From Methanobacterium sp. UBA353 (GTDB lineage Archaea > Methanobacteriota > Methanobacteria > Methanobacteriales > Methanobacteriaceae): 14,745 nucleotides of DNA. Position numbers and translations under genes: made by a program. Location of the stretch: NCBI GenBank assembly GCA_002496805.1, contig DALO01000004.1, positions 1 through 14,745 of the forward strand. Reading direction: 5' to 3'. Under the pieces are notes generated by a model. The model searched no databases, was not told where the DNA came from, and saw only the letters and a program-made list of their open reading frames with translations. Every line of letters starts with the position of its first letter. Position 1 is the first letter of the stretch. This document shows positions 1 to 7,583 of this stretch, piece by piece.

Positions 1-105
1 TTGCATACGCCTTCAAACTACAACTTTAAAAAAAGAAGGTCATGTTGTATGCACTTTCAACTTTAAAAGAAGAATGTCATATTGCATACACCTTCAAAAC
101 ACAAC
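1..105. repeat. Imperfect short tandem repeat, about three units of 37-44 bp
   Basis: Three related units begin at 1, 45 and 82. Each starts with TTGCATAC or the variant TTGTATGC, followed by a CTTTCAA/CCTTCAA stretch; the first two go on with a CTTTAAAA run, an AGAAG/GAAGGT stretch and GTCAT. The third is cut short near 105 and runs into unrelated AT-rich sequence. The core of unit 2 (GTATGCA) is the reverse complement of TGCATAC in units 1 and 3, so the array also carries inverted half-sites. It lies just before the AAA+ ATPase gene and may continue left of the window. A regulatory role is possible; slippage-derived filler is equally possible. Confidence 0.6.
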
Positions 106-176
106 CTAAAATAATAATAGGGATATGTTTATGTCGCTTTTGTAAAATATTTGGAGATATGGGGAGTGAATGATTA

Positions 177-1517
177 ATGGAATACCATCATGATAAACTG
201 ATGCAGAAACTCTTCCAGGTCCTGGAAGAACCTAAAAAAATGGAAGATATTGACCTTTCCACGGATTTTGTCAAAAACCTTATTTTAAAGATTATTAACA
301 CCTATGGAACTATAAAAGTTCAACAGCTACAGGAAATCATTGGATTGCACTTGGACATCCTGGAAGAATGCCTGAAACCCATGGAGAATGATAACCTCAT
401 CTCACAGACCGGGGGCGGATTTCTTTTTGCCAGTGTGGATTACACCATAAGAAAACAGGGCCAAAAGAAGGCAGCTAAACTTTTGAAAGACAATCCCTAC
501 GTTGGTATTGCACCAGTTACCTATGATGAATACTTCAAGATCATGCAAATCCAGTTAAAGGGGCGCTACCCCCTGGACATTCCATCGGCGGTGGTTGAAA
601 AGGCATTTAATGATGTGGTGGGTATGCAATACCCTAAAAAGGTTCTCACAGAATCAGCTATTGGGGGTAAAGGTTTTTTCATCTACGGACCACCTGGTAC
701 TGGGAAAACATTCCTCACCAGTAAAATGTCCAACATACTACCACCACTATTAATGCCCCGTTACATCGAGTTCAGTGGCAGTGTAATACAACTATTTGAC
801 CCTGACTTCCATAAAATGCGGCCAGAACAACCCAACGACACCCGTTGGGTTAAGATTTATGCACCATTCGTTTTCACAGGCTCTGAACTGAGCACCCAGA
901 AAATGGAAACACTTTACAATCCTAATAAAGGAGTATTTGAAACCTCCCCTATAATTAAAGCCAATGGGGGAGTACTCCTACTTGACGATCTGGGAAGGCA
1001 GAAGGAAGACCCCAATGTACTTTTAAACAGGATGATCGTACCCCTGGAGAATAAGCAGGACGTGGTCTACATTAAGGGGGTGCCAGTGATTGTGCACACT
1101 CACTTCATACCGGCACTGTCTACTAACTTGGAGATAACCATAATCGACGAAGCTCACCTGCGCAGAGCACCATTACATGTATTTCTGGAGGAACCCAGCT
1201 CAAATGAGATCGTGGAAGTGTTTCAACGTAACCTGAACGCTCTAGGCGAAAAATATCAGGAAGATGTGCTGGAACGCTTCAGGAAGGTTTACGTCTCCTA
1301 TGTTGATGGTGGTGAAAACTTAAAGCCCACCTTTGCCCATGCTCGTGACGTTGCCCAAATAGCACAAGCCATCCGCATCTGGAGGGATGAGGAAGAGATA
1401 ACCGTTAATATTCTGGAGGAAGCCCTGGACCAGCACATACTGGTGTTTATGCAGCGTAAATACACCCCAGAACTTTTCGACCGCATAATCAGCCAGGGAA
1501 CCAAACCACGCCAGTAA
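177..1517 (+). CDS. AAA+ ATPase with N-terminal winged-helix-like region
   Basis: A 446-aa cytoplasmic AAA+ ATPase. The Walker A motif GPPGTGKT is at residues 171-178, the Walker B motif VLLLDD at 266-271, a sensor-1 Asn in STNLE at about 317, and an arginine-finger-like LRR at 328-330 inside DEAHLRRAP. Residues 25-100 look like a helix-turn-helix or winged-helix fold. The block around 195-260, with FDPDFH, RWVKI, PFVFTGSEL and LYNPNKGVFE, matches a family known to me from bacteria, sometimes annotated as an ATPase with chaperone activity linked to Flp pilus assembly. That pilus link is database tradition, not shown here, and no pilus gene is nearby. The ATG at 177 is preceded by GGGGAGTGA at 161-169, a good ribosome binding site at 7-nt spacing. 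The gene stands alone, followed by 288 bp before purA. The ATPase call is secure; the cellular role is unknown. Confidence 0.85.
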   Translation: MEYHHDKLMQKLFQVLEEPKKMEDIDLSTDFVKNLILKIINTYGTIKVQQLQEIIGLHLDILEECLKPMENDNLISQTGGGFLFASVDYTIRKQGQKKAAKLLKDNPYVGIAPVTYDEYFKIMQIQLKGRYPLDIPSAVVEKAFNDVVGMQYPKKVLTESAIGGKGFFIYGPPGTGKTFLTSKMSNILPPLLMPRYIEFSGSVIQLFDPDFHKMRPEQPNDTRWVKIYAPFVFTGSELSTQKMETLYNPNKGVFETSPIIKANGGVLLLDDLGRQKEDPNVLLNRMIVPLENKQDVVYIKGVPVIVHTHFIPALSTNLEITIIDEAHLRRAPLHVFLEEPSSNEIVEVFQRNLNALGEKYQEDVLERFRKVYVSYVDGGENLKPTFAHARDVAQIAQAIRIWRDEEEITVNILEEALDQHILVFMQRKYTPELFDRIISQGTKPRQ

Positions 1518-1569
1518 AGGGGCTGTATAGTTCTTTAAAGGTTGTATGGTATTTGGATATGTACTGCAC

Positions 1570-1614
1570 TTTTTTAAAAAAAATCTTTTATCAACGATTT
1601 TTAAATAAAAGATT
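1570..1614 (+). terminator. Oligo-T run and 10-bp stem-loop after the AAA+ gene
   Basis: A six-T run at 1570-1575, the usual archaeal termination signal, is followed by a perfect 10-bp inverted repeat: AATCTTTTAT at 1582-1591 pairs with ATAAAAGATT at 1605-1614 across a 13-nt loop. No U-run follows the hairpin, so it may stabilise the 3' end or be part of the purA upstream region rather than act as an intrinsic terminator. Confidence 0.4.
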
Positions 1615-1673
1615 GTACTGTCATAAAAACTAGGAAAATCACGAATAATATCACCATTGGAAGTCACGTATTG

Positions 1674-1764
1674 TTTTGGGCACTTTTTTAACTATTGGAT
1701 TGTCCAAAATGTGATGATGGGAAGATTTCTAGGGGGCTATGCTAACCTTTTTATGCCCATCATT
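1674..1764 (+). promoter_or_regulatory. Two potential stem-loops upstream of purA
   Basis: Two successive inverted repeats lie upstream of purA. TTTTGGGCA at 1674-1682 can pair with TGTCCAAAA at 1701-1709 (9 bp, one G-U). GATGATGGG at 1713-1721 can pair with CCCATCATT at 1756-1764 (9 bp, one G-U, 34-nt loop). They lie 30-130 nt before the start codon, so they may be in the mRNA leader or may act as DNA operators. I do not recognise a known riboswitch. No TATA box clearly places the transcription start. Confidence 0.35.
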
Positions 1765-1805
1765 ACAATATAAGAGAGGTTAAAATCACGAGAGGATATG
1801 ATCAG

Positions 1806-2828
<1,023 letters not shown>

Positions 2829-2932
2829 TATTGGTGTACTGGTACAACTGCGCATTTGTTGGGATTATTCCTTTGTTGGAAAATATGTGTGTGGGGAATT
2901 TATTTAATCTTAGAGACAACTGTCCACGAAAT

Positions 2933-2968
2933 AAAAGGACACTGTCCAGTGTATAAGTCCTTTTTTTT
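2933..2968 (+). terminator. purA terminator: hairpin plus T8 run
   Basis: AAAAGGAC at 2933-2940 pairs with GTCCTTTT at 2957-2964, and a nested ACACT/AGTGT stem lies inside. The hairpin runs into eight T at 2961-2968. It lies about 105 nt after the purA stop. The octamer ACTGTCCA occurs twice nearby, at 2919-2926 and 2941-2948, 22 bp apart. Confidence 0.6.
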
Positions 2969-2995
2969 AAAACCATCCCCATATTTTAAATAACC

Positions 2996-3120
2996 CATTC
3001 ACTTTTTTTTTTAAACCGTTTTCACGTTTTTTAATTATCCATTAACTTTTTTTTAATCAGATTCACGTTTTATTATCATCCATTCATTTTTTTTAAACCA
3101 TATTCACTTTTTCAATCATC
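2996..3120. repeat. Three-unit AT-rich tandem repeat (40-44 bp)
   Basis: Three head-to-tail degenerate units at 2996-3039, 3040-3080 and 3081-3120 (44, 41 and 40 bp). Each begins CATTCA or CATTAA, continues with a run of 7-10 T and then TTAAACC or TAATCAG, then TTCAC, a shorter T-rich part and a final TC. Length differences come mostly from the T-runs, which suggests slippage. The array occupies much of the 430-bp gap between purA and the first DUF166 gene. No ORF or RNA gene is evident in it. The strand asymmetry is strong (nearly all T and C on the plus strand). Confidence 0.7.
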
Positions 3121-3128
3121 TCCCGAGT

Positions 3129-3217
3129 GAGAATTGTAATTTCTCTAACTAACTTGAGAACTAGAATATTTCGGGAACTAGAAAATTTGAATAACCAAAA
3201 AAGATATACTATATCTT
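3129..3217 (+). promoter_or_regulatory. Putative operator and promoter region of the first DUF166 gene
   Basis: Three repeat structures precede the gene. GAGAA and TTCTC at 3129-3145 form a short inverted repeat. GAACTAGAA(T/A)ATTT is a 14-bp direct repeat with one mismatch at 3158-3171 and 3175-3188, period 17 bp. AAGATATA-C-TATATCTT at 3201-3217 is a perfect 8+1+8 palindrome. The palindrome contains a TATA-like core and sits 43-59 bp before the proposed start at 3260, a suitable place for an archaeal TATA box with a leader of about 25-30 nt. A repressor binding here would block TBP access; that is inference. Confidence 0.45.
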
Positions 3218-3259
3218 GTAGACTGCAATTTCAATGATGATTGGAGGGGGTGGATTGAT

Positions 3260-4153
3260 ATTAGGATCTATATTTTAAGTTCAGGCAAGTATGGTGGCCG
3301 GGTAGTGAACAACCTGGCTGAGCAGGGTATGGCCAGCAACATAGTGGGAATGGAAGAATACCCTGAAGACACACCGCCTTTAATTGAAGACTTTTCCCAA
3401 TACTTACCTAAAAGTTTACCACCCGCTGATCTGATCCTGGCAGTGGGACTATCAGGGGATATAAACATGATCGTCCCAATGGTAGCCCAGAAAACCGGAG
3501 CCCAGTCCGTTATAATACCCATATACGGACCGAAACAGATGCCCCCTGGCTTGCAACAGGAGATCATTGACTCTGCTCCTGATGTCACCATCGTGTTTCC
3601 CAAACCATTCTGCTCACTGGAACCAGTGGGAGATGCACCAATAGACGAGTTTGCCAGCCGTTTCGGCAAACCAGTGCTTTTTATCAAGGCTGATGGTTTT
3701 ATCAAAAAGGTGGAAGTCCTGCGGGGTGCTCCCTGCGGTTCCACCAACTACATTGCCAAAGGATTGTGGAGCACACCCAGTGGCGAGGCAGAACTGGCAT
3801 CAGCACATAAACTACACAACTATCCCTGCAACGCCAGCACCGACACTGACCCGGCAGTGGGTGACACCAGCCTACACTTGGCCAGCTACCAGATAAAAGA
3901 AGCAGTGAAAAGGGGATTAGGATTTGCAGTGAAAACTGCAGTGGTTGACCATTCAATCTGCAAACCAGAGGACTGCCAGAAAGAATGCCTGGAAAGCTGC
4001 CCCCAGGTACTCATAGGACTGGACACCATAACCCTTAATCAAGAAGAAAAAGCCGTGGTTGACCCGGCAACATGTGGATACTGTGAAATATGTATAAAAG
4101 AATGCCCACTAAATGCAATAACCATCGAAACTGGAAAGTTTAAATTAGATTAA
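3260..4153 (+). CDS. DUF166 protein with C-terminal ferredoxin-like Cys clusters (copy 1), apparent ATT start
   Basis: A 297-aa protein of the DUF166 family, whose reaction is not established (a legacy thymidylate synthase label exists in some databases). Conserved blocks shared with the copy at 7978 include SSGKYG near the N-terminus, FPKPFC (Cys118), APCGSTNYIA (Cys159) and HNYPCNAS (Cys190). The C-terminus has C-x4-C-x3-C-x3-CP from Cys234 and the canonical CGYCEICIKECP at 272-283, which should bind iron-sulfur clusters. The only ATG/GTG/TTG in this frame near the N-terminus is GTG at 3305, which would remove 15 conserved residues and has no ribosome binding site. The frame is open back to a stop at 3188, and the residue matching the paralog's Met1 is ATT at 3260, 7 nt after GGAGGGGGTG (3243-3252). 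From there both paralogs are 297 aa with equal numbering of their conserved cysteines. Family call strong; ATT start likely. Confidence 0.85.
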   Translation: MRIYILSSGKYGGRVVNNLAEQGMASNIVGMEEYPEDTPPLIEDFSQYLPKSLPPADLILAVGLSGDINMIVPMVAQKTGAQSVIIPIYGPKQMPPGLQQEIIDSAPDVTIVFPKPFCSLEPVGDAPIDEFASRFGKPVLFIKADGFIKKVEVLRGAPCGSTNYIAKGLWSTPSGEAELASAHKLHNYPCNASTDTDPAVGDTSLHLASYQIKEAVKRGLGFAVKTAVVDHSICKPEDCQKECLESCPQVLIGLDTITLNQEEKAVVDPATCGYCEICIKECPLNAITIETGKFKLD

Positions 4154-4168
4154 ACAAATATGCACAGG

Positions 4169-4196
4169 TATAACTTCTTTGTTTTAAAAAGTTATA
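4169..4196 (+). terminator. Possible stem-loop after DUF166 copy 1
   Basis: TATAACTT at 4169-4176 is an exact inverted match of AAGTTATA at 4189-4196 with a 12-nt loop, 15 nt after the stop codon. No long U-run follows, so termination is only a guess. The rest of the 259-bp gap up to 4412 is AT-rich, with one good GGAG motif at 4304-4307 but no convincing gene after it. Confidence 0.35.
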
Positions 4197-4412
4197 TTGC
4201 AGATGTCTCCAACGAAAAATAAGGAAACTTCCACCCTAACTTTCATTTATCATATTATAAACGTGTAAACCATGTATCCATATTACTATTTTGTTAAATT
4301 TCAGGAGTAATAGAGTTGAATTCTTCCTTTGCAAACCATTCTTCTTTAAGGATGAGGAATAATATTAAAAAAAGATAAATAATAAGAAGAAATAATTTAA
4401 GGGGAAATATGT

Positions 4413-6401
4413 ATGTTTAAGTGGACAAAAGTAAATGAATTAATCCATAAATTTGTTCACGGGCCGTATCTTGTTTTCACCCTATTTTTGGTACTGTTTA
4501 TAATTAGAATACTATATCTTGATGCAGATCCTTCATTTATCAAGGAATTAGGAGATGTGGGAGATGAGGGTTACTGGGTTCATAATGCTCGTAATGCTAT
4601 TCTATTTGATAACTGGATGATTGATGATTTCAACCAATCATTATCTGCTTCTCCACTTTACTCTCTCATGCTATATCTCTGCTTCAGACTATTCGGTTTA
4701 GGCCTACTTCAGGATCATTTATTTTCTGTAATCACCAGTTTCCTGACTCTGATTGTTTTATACTTTTTCATAAAAGATGTTCACAGCAGGAAGGCAGCAC
4801 TATACAGTGTGCTGATATTAGGATTTAATGCTGTGTATTTATCCTACAACAAATTAGGACACGTGGAAACTTCAATGATCTTTTTCTTATTATTAGCCTA
4901 TTACTTGTGGTATAAGGGCAATAGTAAAAAGATATTATACCTTATCTCTGGCATATTTTTCGCACTGGCAGTTTTAACAAAAATAACTGCCATATATTTC
5001 GGTATTGGCTTTTTACTCCTCTGGGCACTGGAAAAAGTTAGGAGTACTGATTTTGAATGGAAAACAATTAGCTATTTCATTGCAGGGACGACAATCCCCT
5101 TGTTAATCTATATCATGTTCTTAGTAGTGCCTTACTGGGATAAATTATCTCCTTTTTTACTTTCAGTAAGCGGAAGATCTGCCTTTTTATCCCTACCATA
5201 CTCTATCGCATCTTTGGCATATAACACCTTTTTTGGTTTAATACCTGTCTATTTATTATTGATACCCCTAATTTGCTATCTAACCTACTTGTTAACTAAA
5301 ATAAGCTACAATAAAGGAGGAAGTTTGAATATAAGGGAGTATATTCTTAAAATGGATTACTTGGAGATTTTGGTTTTGACTTGGTTACTGGGTGGCCTGT
5401 CAATGTTATTATGCACTGATTTTGGAACCAGAAGATTTTTAGTCTTTTTAATCCCCATGACCCTCATTTTAACAAAGATCTGGGTAGACAATTGCCAGTT
5501 CAACATAAATAAGATGATTTGGACTTTAGTTGACATATTAACTGATAACAAGATATGGGCTAAAATTTTAGTTTCATTGGTAATAGTTTTCCCAGTATAC
5601 GCTGCTTTCATCAAATTCGCTCCTTTCATCAAATTTTTCAAATTCGGATTTGCAGTTGACTTAACCTACATCTTACTGTCGCTTTTGGGAACACTTCTCA
5701 TCGTAGTCTTTCTAATTTCACCCTACTTGAAAAACAATCAGAAAATCCGACACCTGAAAGCAGTGACTATACTAACATCATTGAGTGGATGGATAATTCT
5801 TCCATTAATAAACCTTATCAACTTGAACTCACCCTTTCTATCAGTATACCTCAATATTACCCTACATCCCCTGCACCGAATTATGATACTTTTTTTAGTA
5901 ATCATAATCATCATTTTCCTCTTCATCTTGAATCAGAAACTATTTAAAGTAACCAGGAAGTTCACCCGGAATCTGTTAATTATTTATCTATTGGTAAACT
6001 TGCTAATAATTGGAATGCAGTTTGCCAGTCCCAGTTATACCATAGTTGAAGGTTCAAAAAGTTTACAAAATCATGTCCCAGCTGGGGAGGTGGTAATAGG
6101 CAAATTTAGTCATGAATTATCATTTGAAAACCAAATCTTTCCATTATGGTACTTACCCTACGATAATCAGTACAAAACAATAAATCAAAACATATCTCAA
6201 TATCCGCCCAGGTTCTTATTAACCCCTGAAAAGTTTGTCTTGTCCCAGTATCCAATCGCTGATCTTGAAACACATGAAACGTATCCCACTGTGGGAGACT
6301 TTAAAAAAGTTAAATTTATTAAAAAAATCTATCTATGCCCCTATCCCTACACCAACCAGTCCCGGATTATCTTAAATTTATATGAAATCCAGGATCTATA
6401 A
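4413..6401 (+). CDS. GT-C family integral membrane glycosyltransferase (ArnT/PMT-like)
   Basis: A 662-aa polytopic membrane protein of the ArnT/dolichyl-phosphate-mannose-protein mannosyltransferase type, which moves a sugar from a polyprenyl-phosphate donor to an acceptor on the outer face of the membrane. After the first membrane helix (about 19-36) the first external loop carries GDEGYW, with the acidic pair Asp51-Glu52 expected at the GT-C active site. A second family-like feature is the KLGHVETS stretch between early helices. At least ten hydrophobic segments run to about residue 535. Residues 535-662 form a mostly hydrophilic tail that would lie outside, with several Tyr/Pro-rich stretches. 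The ATG at 4413 follows GGGG at 4401-4404 (8-nt spacing). The gene is AT-rich and stands alone, between DUF166 copy 1 and the accessory pocket. Sugar and acceptor cannot be told from sequence. Confidence 0.8.
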   Translation: MFKWTKVNELIHKFVHGPYLVFTLFLVLFIIRILYLDADPSFIKELGDVGDEGYWVHNARNAILFDNWMIDDFNQSLSASPLYSLMLYLCFRLFGLGLLQDHLFSVITSFLTLIVLYFFIKDVHSRKAALYSVLILGFNAVYLSYNKLGHVETSMIFFLLLAYYLWYKGNSKKILYLISGIFFALAVLTKITAIYFGIGFLLLWALEKVRSTDFEWKTISYFIAGTTIPLLIYIMFLVVPYWDKLSPFLLSVSGRSAFLSLPYSIASLAYNTFFGLIPVYLLLIPLICYLTYLLTKISYNKGGSLNIREYILKMDYLEILVLTWLLGGLSMLLCTDFGTRRFLVFLIPMTLILTKIWVDNCQFNINKMIWTLVDILTDNKIWAKILVSLVIVFPVYAAFIKFAPFIKFFKFGFAVDLTYILLSLLGTLLIVVFLISPYLKNNQKIRHLKAVTILTSLSGWIILPLINLINLNSPFLSVYLNITLHPLHRIMILFLVIIIIIFLFILNQKLFKVTRKFTRNLLIIYLLVNLLIIGMQFASPSYTIVEGSKSLQNHVPAGEVVIGKFSHELSFENQIFPLWYLPYDNQYKTINQNISQYPPRFLLTPEKFVLSQYPIADLETHETYPTVGDFKKVKFIKKIYLCPYPYTNQSRIILNLYEIQDL

Positions 6402-6458
6402 TCAAAGACCTCAACCGGATGGTATTAAATAAATTCAAATAATAATCCTGACCCTTTA

Positions 6459-6470
6459 AACAGATCTGTT
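6459..6470. promoter_or_regulatory. 12-bp perfect palindrome AACAGATCTGTT
   Basis: A perfect 12-bp palindrome lies 58 bp after the GT-C stop, in the 152-bp gap before the DUF166 pseudogene. The flanks break the symmetry at the next base. It could be a protein binding site or chance. A T7 run follows near 6510-6516. The rest of the gap shows no gene. Confidence 0.25.
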
Positions 6471-6553
6471 AACATAATTAATACTTCACAGCAGGCATAA
6501 CTTTGATATTTTTTTATTAAATTCCATATGTAAGAAAAAAGGGGATTTTTATT

Positions 6554-6823
6554 ATGAAACTTAGATTATTAGTTCCGAGAAATATGGCATTTGCATTGTC
6601 AATAGTTTGGCTGAAATGGGGCTGAAAGTAGGATGGTTGGTTTGTAAAAGTTGCCTGAAGACTTGCCAGAGTTCATTGACGATTTTGAAGGATATATTTC
6701 TAAAAATATTCCCAGAGCAGATCTCATACTGCCAGAAATGGAAATAGAATCAGTGGGCTGGTGGAAAAAGTAAAGGTTACCAGAACTGCCCCCTGTGGCC
6801 GCACCAATTACATAGCTGAACAC
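6554..6823 (+). pseudogene. Decayed DUF166 gene, internally deleted
   Basis: This stretch aligns at nucleotide level with the intact DUF166 gene at 7978. It starts with ATGAAACTT and keeps long near-identical blocks such as GCCAGAGTTCATTGACGA and AATATTCCCAGAGCAGATCT. It has at least three single-base losses (near the codon for residue 4, near 6626 and near 6750), a TAA replacing GAA in the VGLEEL region, and a clean deletion at about 6730. Sequence equal to 8159-8389 of the intact gene is missing (231 bp, 77 codons), with CAG at both edges. Similarity stops after GAACAC at about 6823, so the ferredoxin end is also gone. Many substitutions are transitions (often C to T). It cannot encode a functional protein. 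It is closer to the copy at 7978 than to the one at 3260, which suggests a tandem duplicate of that gene. Confidence 0.9.
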
Positions 6824-6844
6824 CGACATTCAAATAATTTATAA

Positions 6845-6899
6845 GTAATGTAATCGTATTAATAGTAATTCAAATCATATTACGTAATTTTATATATAT
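6845..6899 (+). promoter_or_regulatory. TATA box with upstream GTAAT repeats; likely leaderless promoter
   Basis: TTTATATATATT at 6888-6899 is a strong archaeal TATA box. Its centre is about 25-27 bp before the ATG at 6920, and there is no ribosome binding site, so the transcript should begin at or next to the start codon. GTAAT occurs at 6845, 6850, 6865 and 6884, and the last is part of the perfect 10-bp palindrome ATTACGTAAT at 6879-6888 that touches the TATA box. This is where an autoregulating ribbon-helix-helix repressor would be expected to bind (inference). Confidence 0.6.
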
Positions 6900-6919
6900 T
6901 TAACCATATATAATCAAAC

Positions 6920-7261
6920 ATGACTTCTGTATCAAAAATAGAAGAAAAAACCCCTAAAACAGTAGGTACTAAACTCACACTTCACGAAAATGAAGAAATA
7001 CAAAAATTGATCGATGCTGGAATGTACCTCAGCTACTCTGATTTCATAAGAGAAGCTATTAGGGATAAACTCAAAGCAATAAAGGTCATTAAAATACGTG
7101 AAATTGATTATGATACTGCTAAAAAAGAAATTTTAGGTTATTACAAAAATTATTCTGAGGCTTATGATTACGAAGTTGCAGATGATCTGGAATTAGATTA
7201 CAAATTTGTTTGTCAAATTCTTGAAGAATTAGAAAAAGAAGGACGTTTGGGGTCTGGTTGA
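6920..7261 (+). CDS. Ribbon-helix-helix regulator with C-terminal winged-helix-like segment
   Basis: A 113-aa DNA-binding protein. Residues 14-51 read as a ribbon-helix-helix unit: strand VGTKLTL (15-21), helix A from about 23 to 33, then the LSYSDFIREAIRDKL helix at 37-51. This fold is common in CopG-like repressors and antitoxins. Residues 60-113 are acidic and end in a helix-turn-helix-like stretch (VADDLELDYKFVCQILEELEKEG), so this may be a fusion of two DNA-binding or dimerising modules. No ribosome binding site is present and the TATA box is correctly placed for a leaderless message. The stop TGA is followed at once by the ATG of a 58-aa ORF, which implies translational coupling. The pair resembles a toxin-antitoxin or autoregulated small operon, but no known toxin is recognised. 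Confidence 0.75.
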   Translation: MTSVSKIEEKTPKTVGTKLTLHENEEIQKLIDAGMYLSYSDFIREAIRDKLKAIKVIKIREIDYDTAKKEILGYYKNYSEAYDYEVADDLELDYKFVCQILEELEKEGRLGSG

Positions 7262-7438
7262 ATGAGTAATTATAATAAGGAAGGAACCACTATTGAAGGT
7301 GATAGAATAGTTGGTGAAGCAAGGAAGATCAGTGATCCGGTAACAATAGTTAAAACTGGCAGACACAAATCCCAAAGAATCATTCTAAAAGATGATGCCA
7401 TGTGTCGTATAGCTAAAAAATATAGATTTATTAAATAA
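7262..7438 (+). CDS. Small 58-aa protein, coupled to the RHH gene
   Basis: An ORF of 58 codons starts with ATG directly after the TGA of the RHH gene (0-nt gap). The protein begins MSNYNKEGTTIEG and ends KKYRFIK. It is basic towards the end, with a plausible strand-rich middle (DPVTIVKTGRHKSQRIIL) followed by a short helix. It has no signal peptide, membrane segment or motif that I recognise. Coupling to the regulator and codon use like its neighbour support a real gene. It could be a partner protein or a toxin-like effector, or the tail of a former longer gene. Function unknown. Confidence 0.5.
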   Translation: MSNYNKEGTTIEGDRIVGEARKISDPVTIVKTGRHKSQRIILKDDAMCRIAKKYRFIK

Positions 7439-7583
7439 TCAGGTGAATTTAGCAAATTTATTATCTCTTCTTTTAACTTTTCTGATGTCGTTCTATTTTT
7501 ATAAATTTCATCCTGTTTATCCAGAACTGTTCGTGGAAAATGTTATATGCTGTTAAAGTAGATAATTCAAGCAGGTGATAGGA

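Noticed and set aside
1..105. Possible CRISPR array edge
   Set aside because: Units are degenerate and of unequal length, similarity runs across the whole unit with no unique spacers, and no cas gene is present.
3268..3747. Antisense 159-codon open frame opposite DUF166 copy 1 (and a same-length one opposite copy 2)
   Set aside because: The matching lengths result from the paralogs' shared codon pattern. The translations are Ser/Pro/Gly-rich shadows without domain features or ribosome binding sites.
3305..4153. GTG at 3305 as start of DUF166 copy 1
   Set aside because: It would drop 15 residues conserved with the paralog, including SSGKYG, and has no ribosome binding site.
4316..4378. Possible 20-codon leader peptide (TTG start) after a good GGAG motif, before the GT-C gene
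   Set aside because: It has a TTG start, low complexity and no attenuator-like structure or codon bias; the ribosome binding site could be chance. Not supported enough to annotate.
6599..6829. Antisense open frame over the pseudogene
   Set aside because: It mirrors the antisense shadow of intact DUF166 genes and is not an independent gene.
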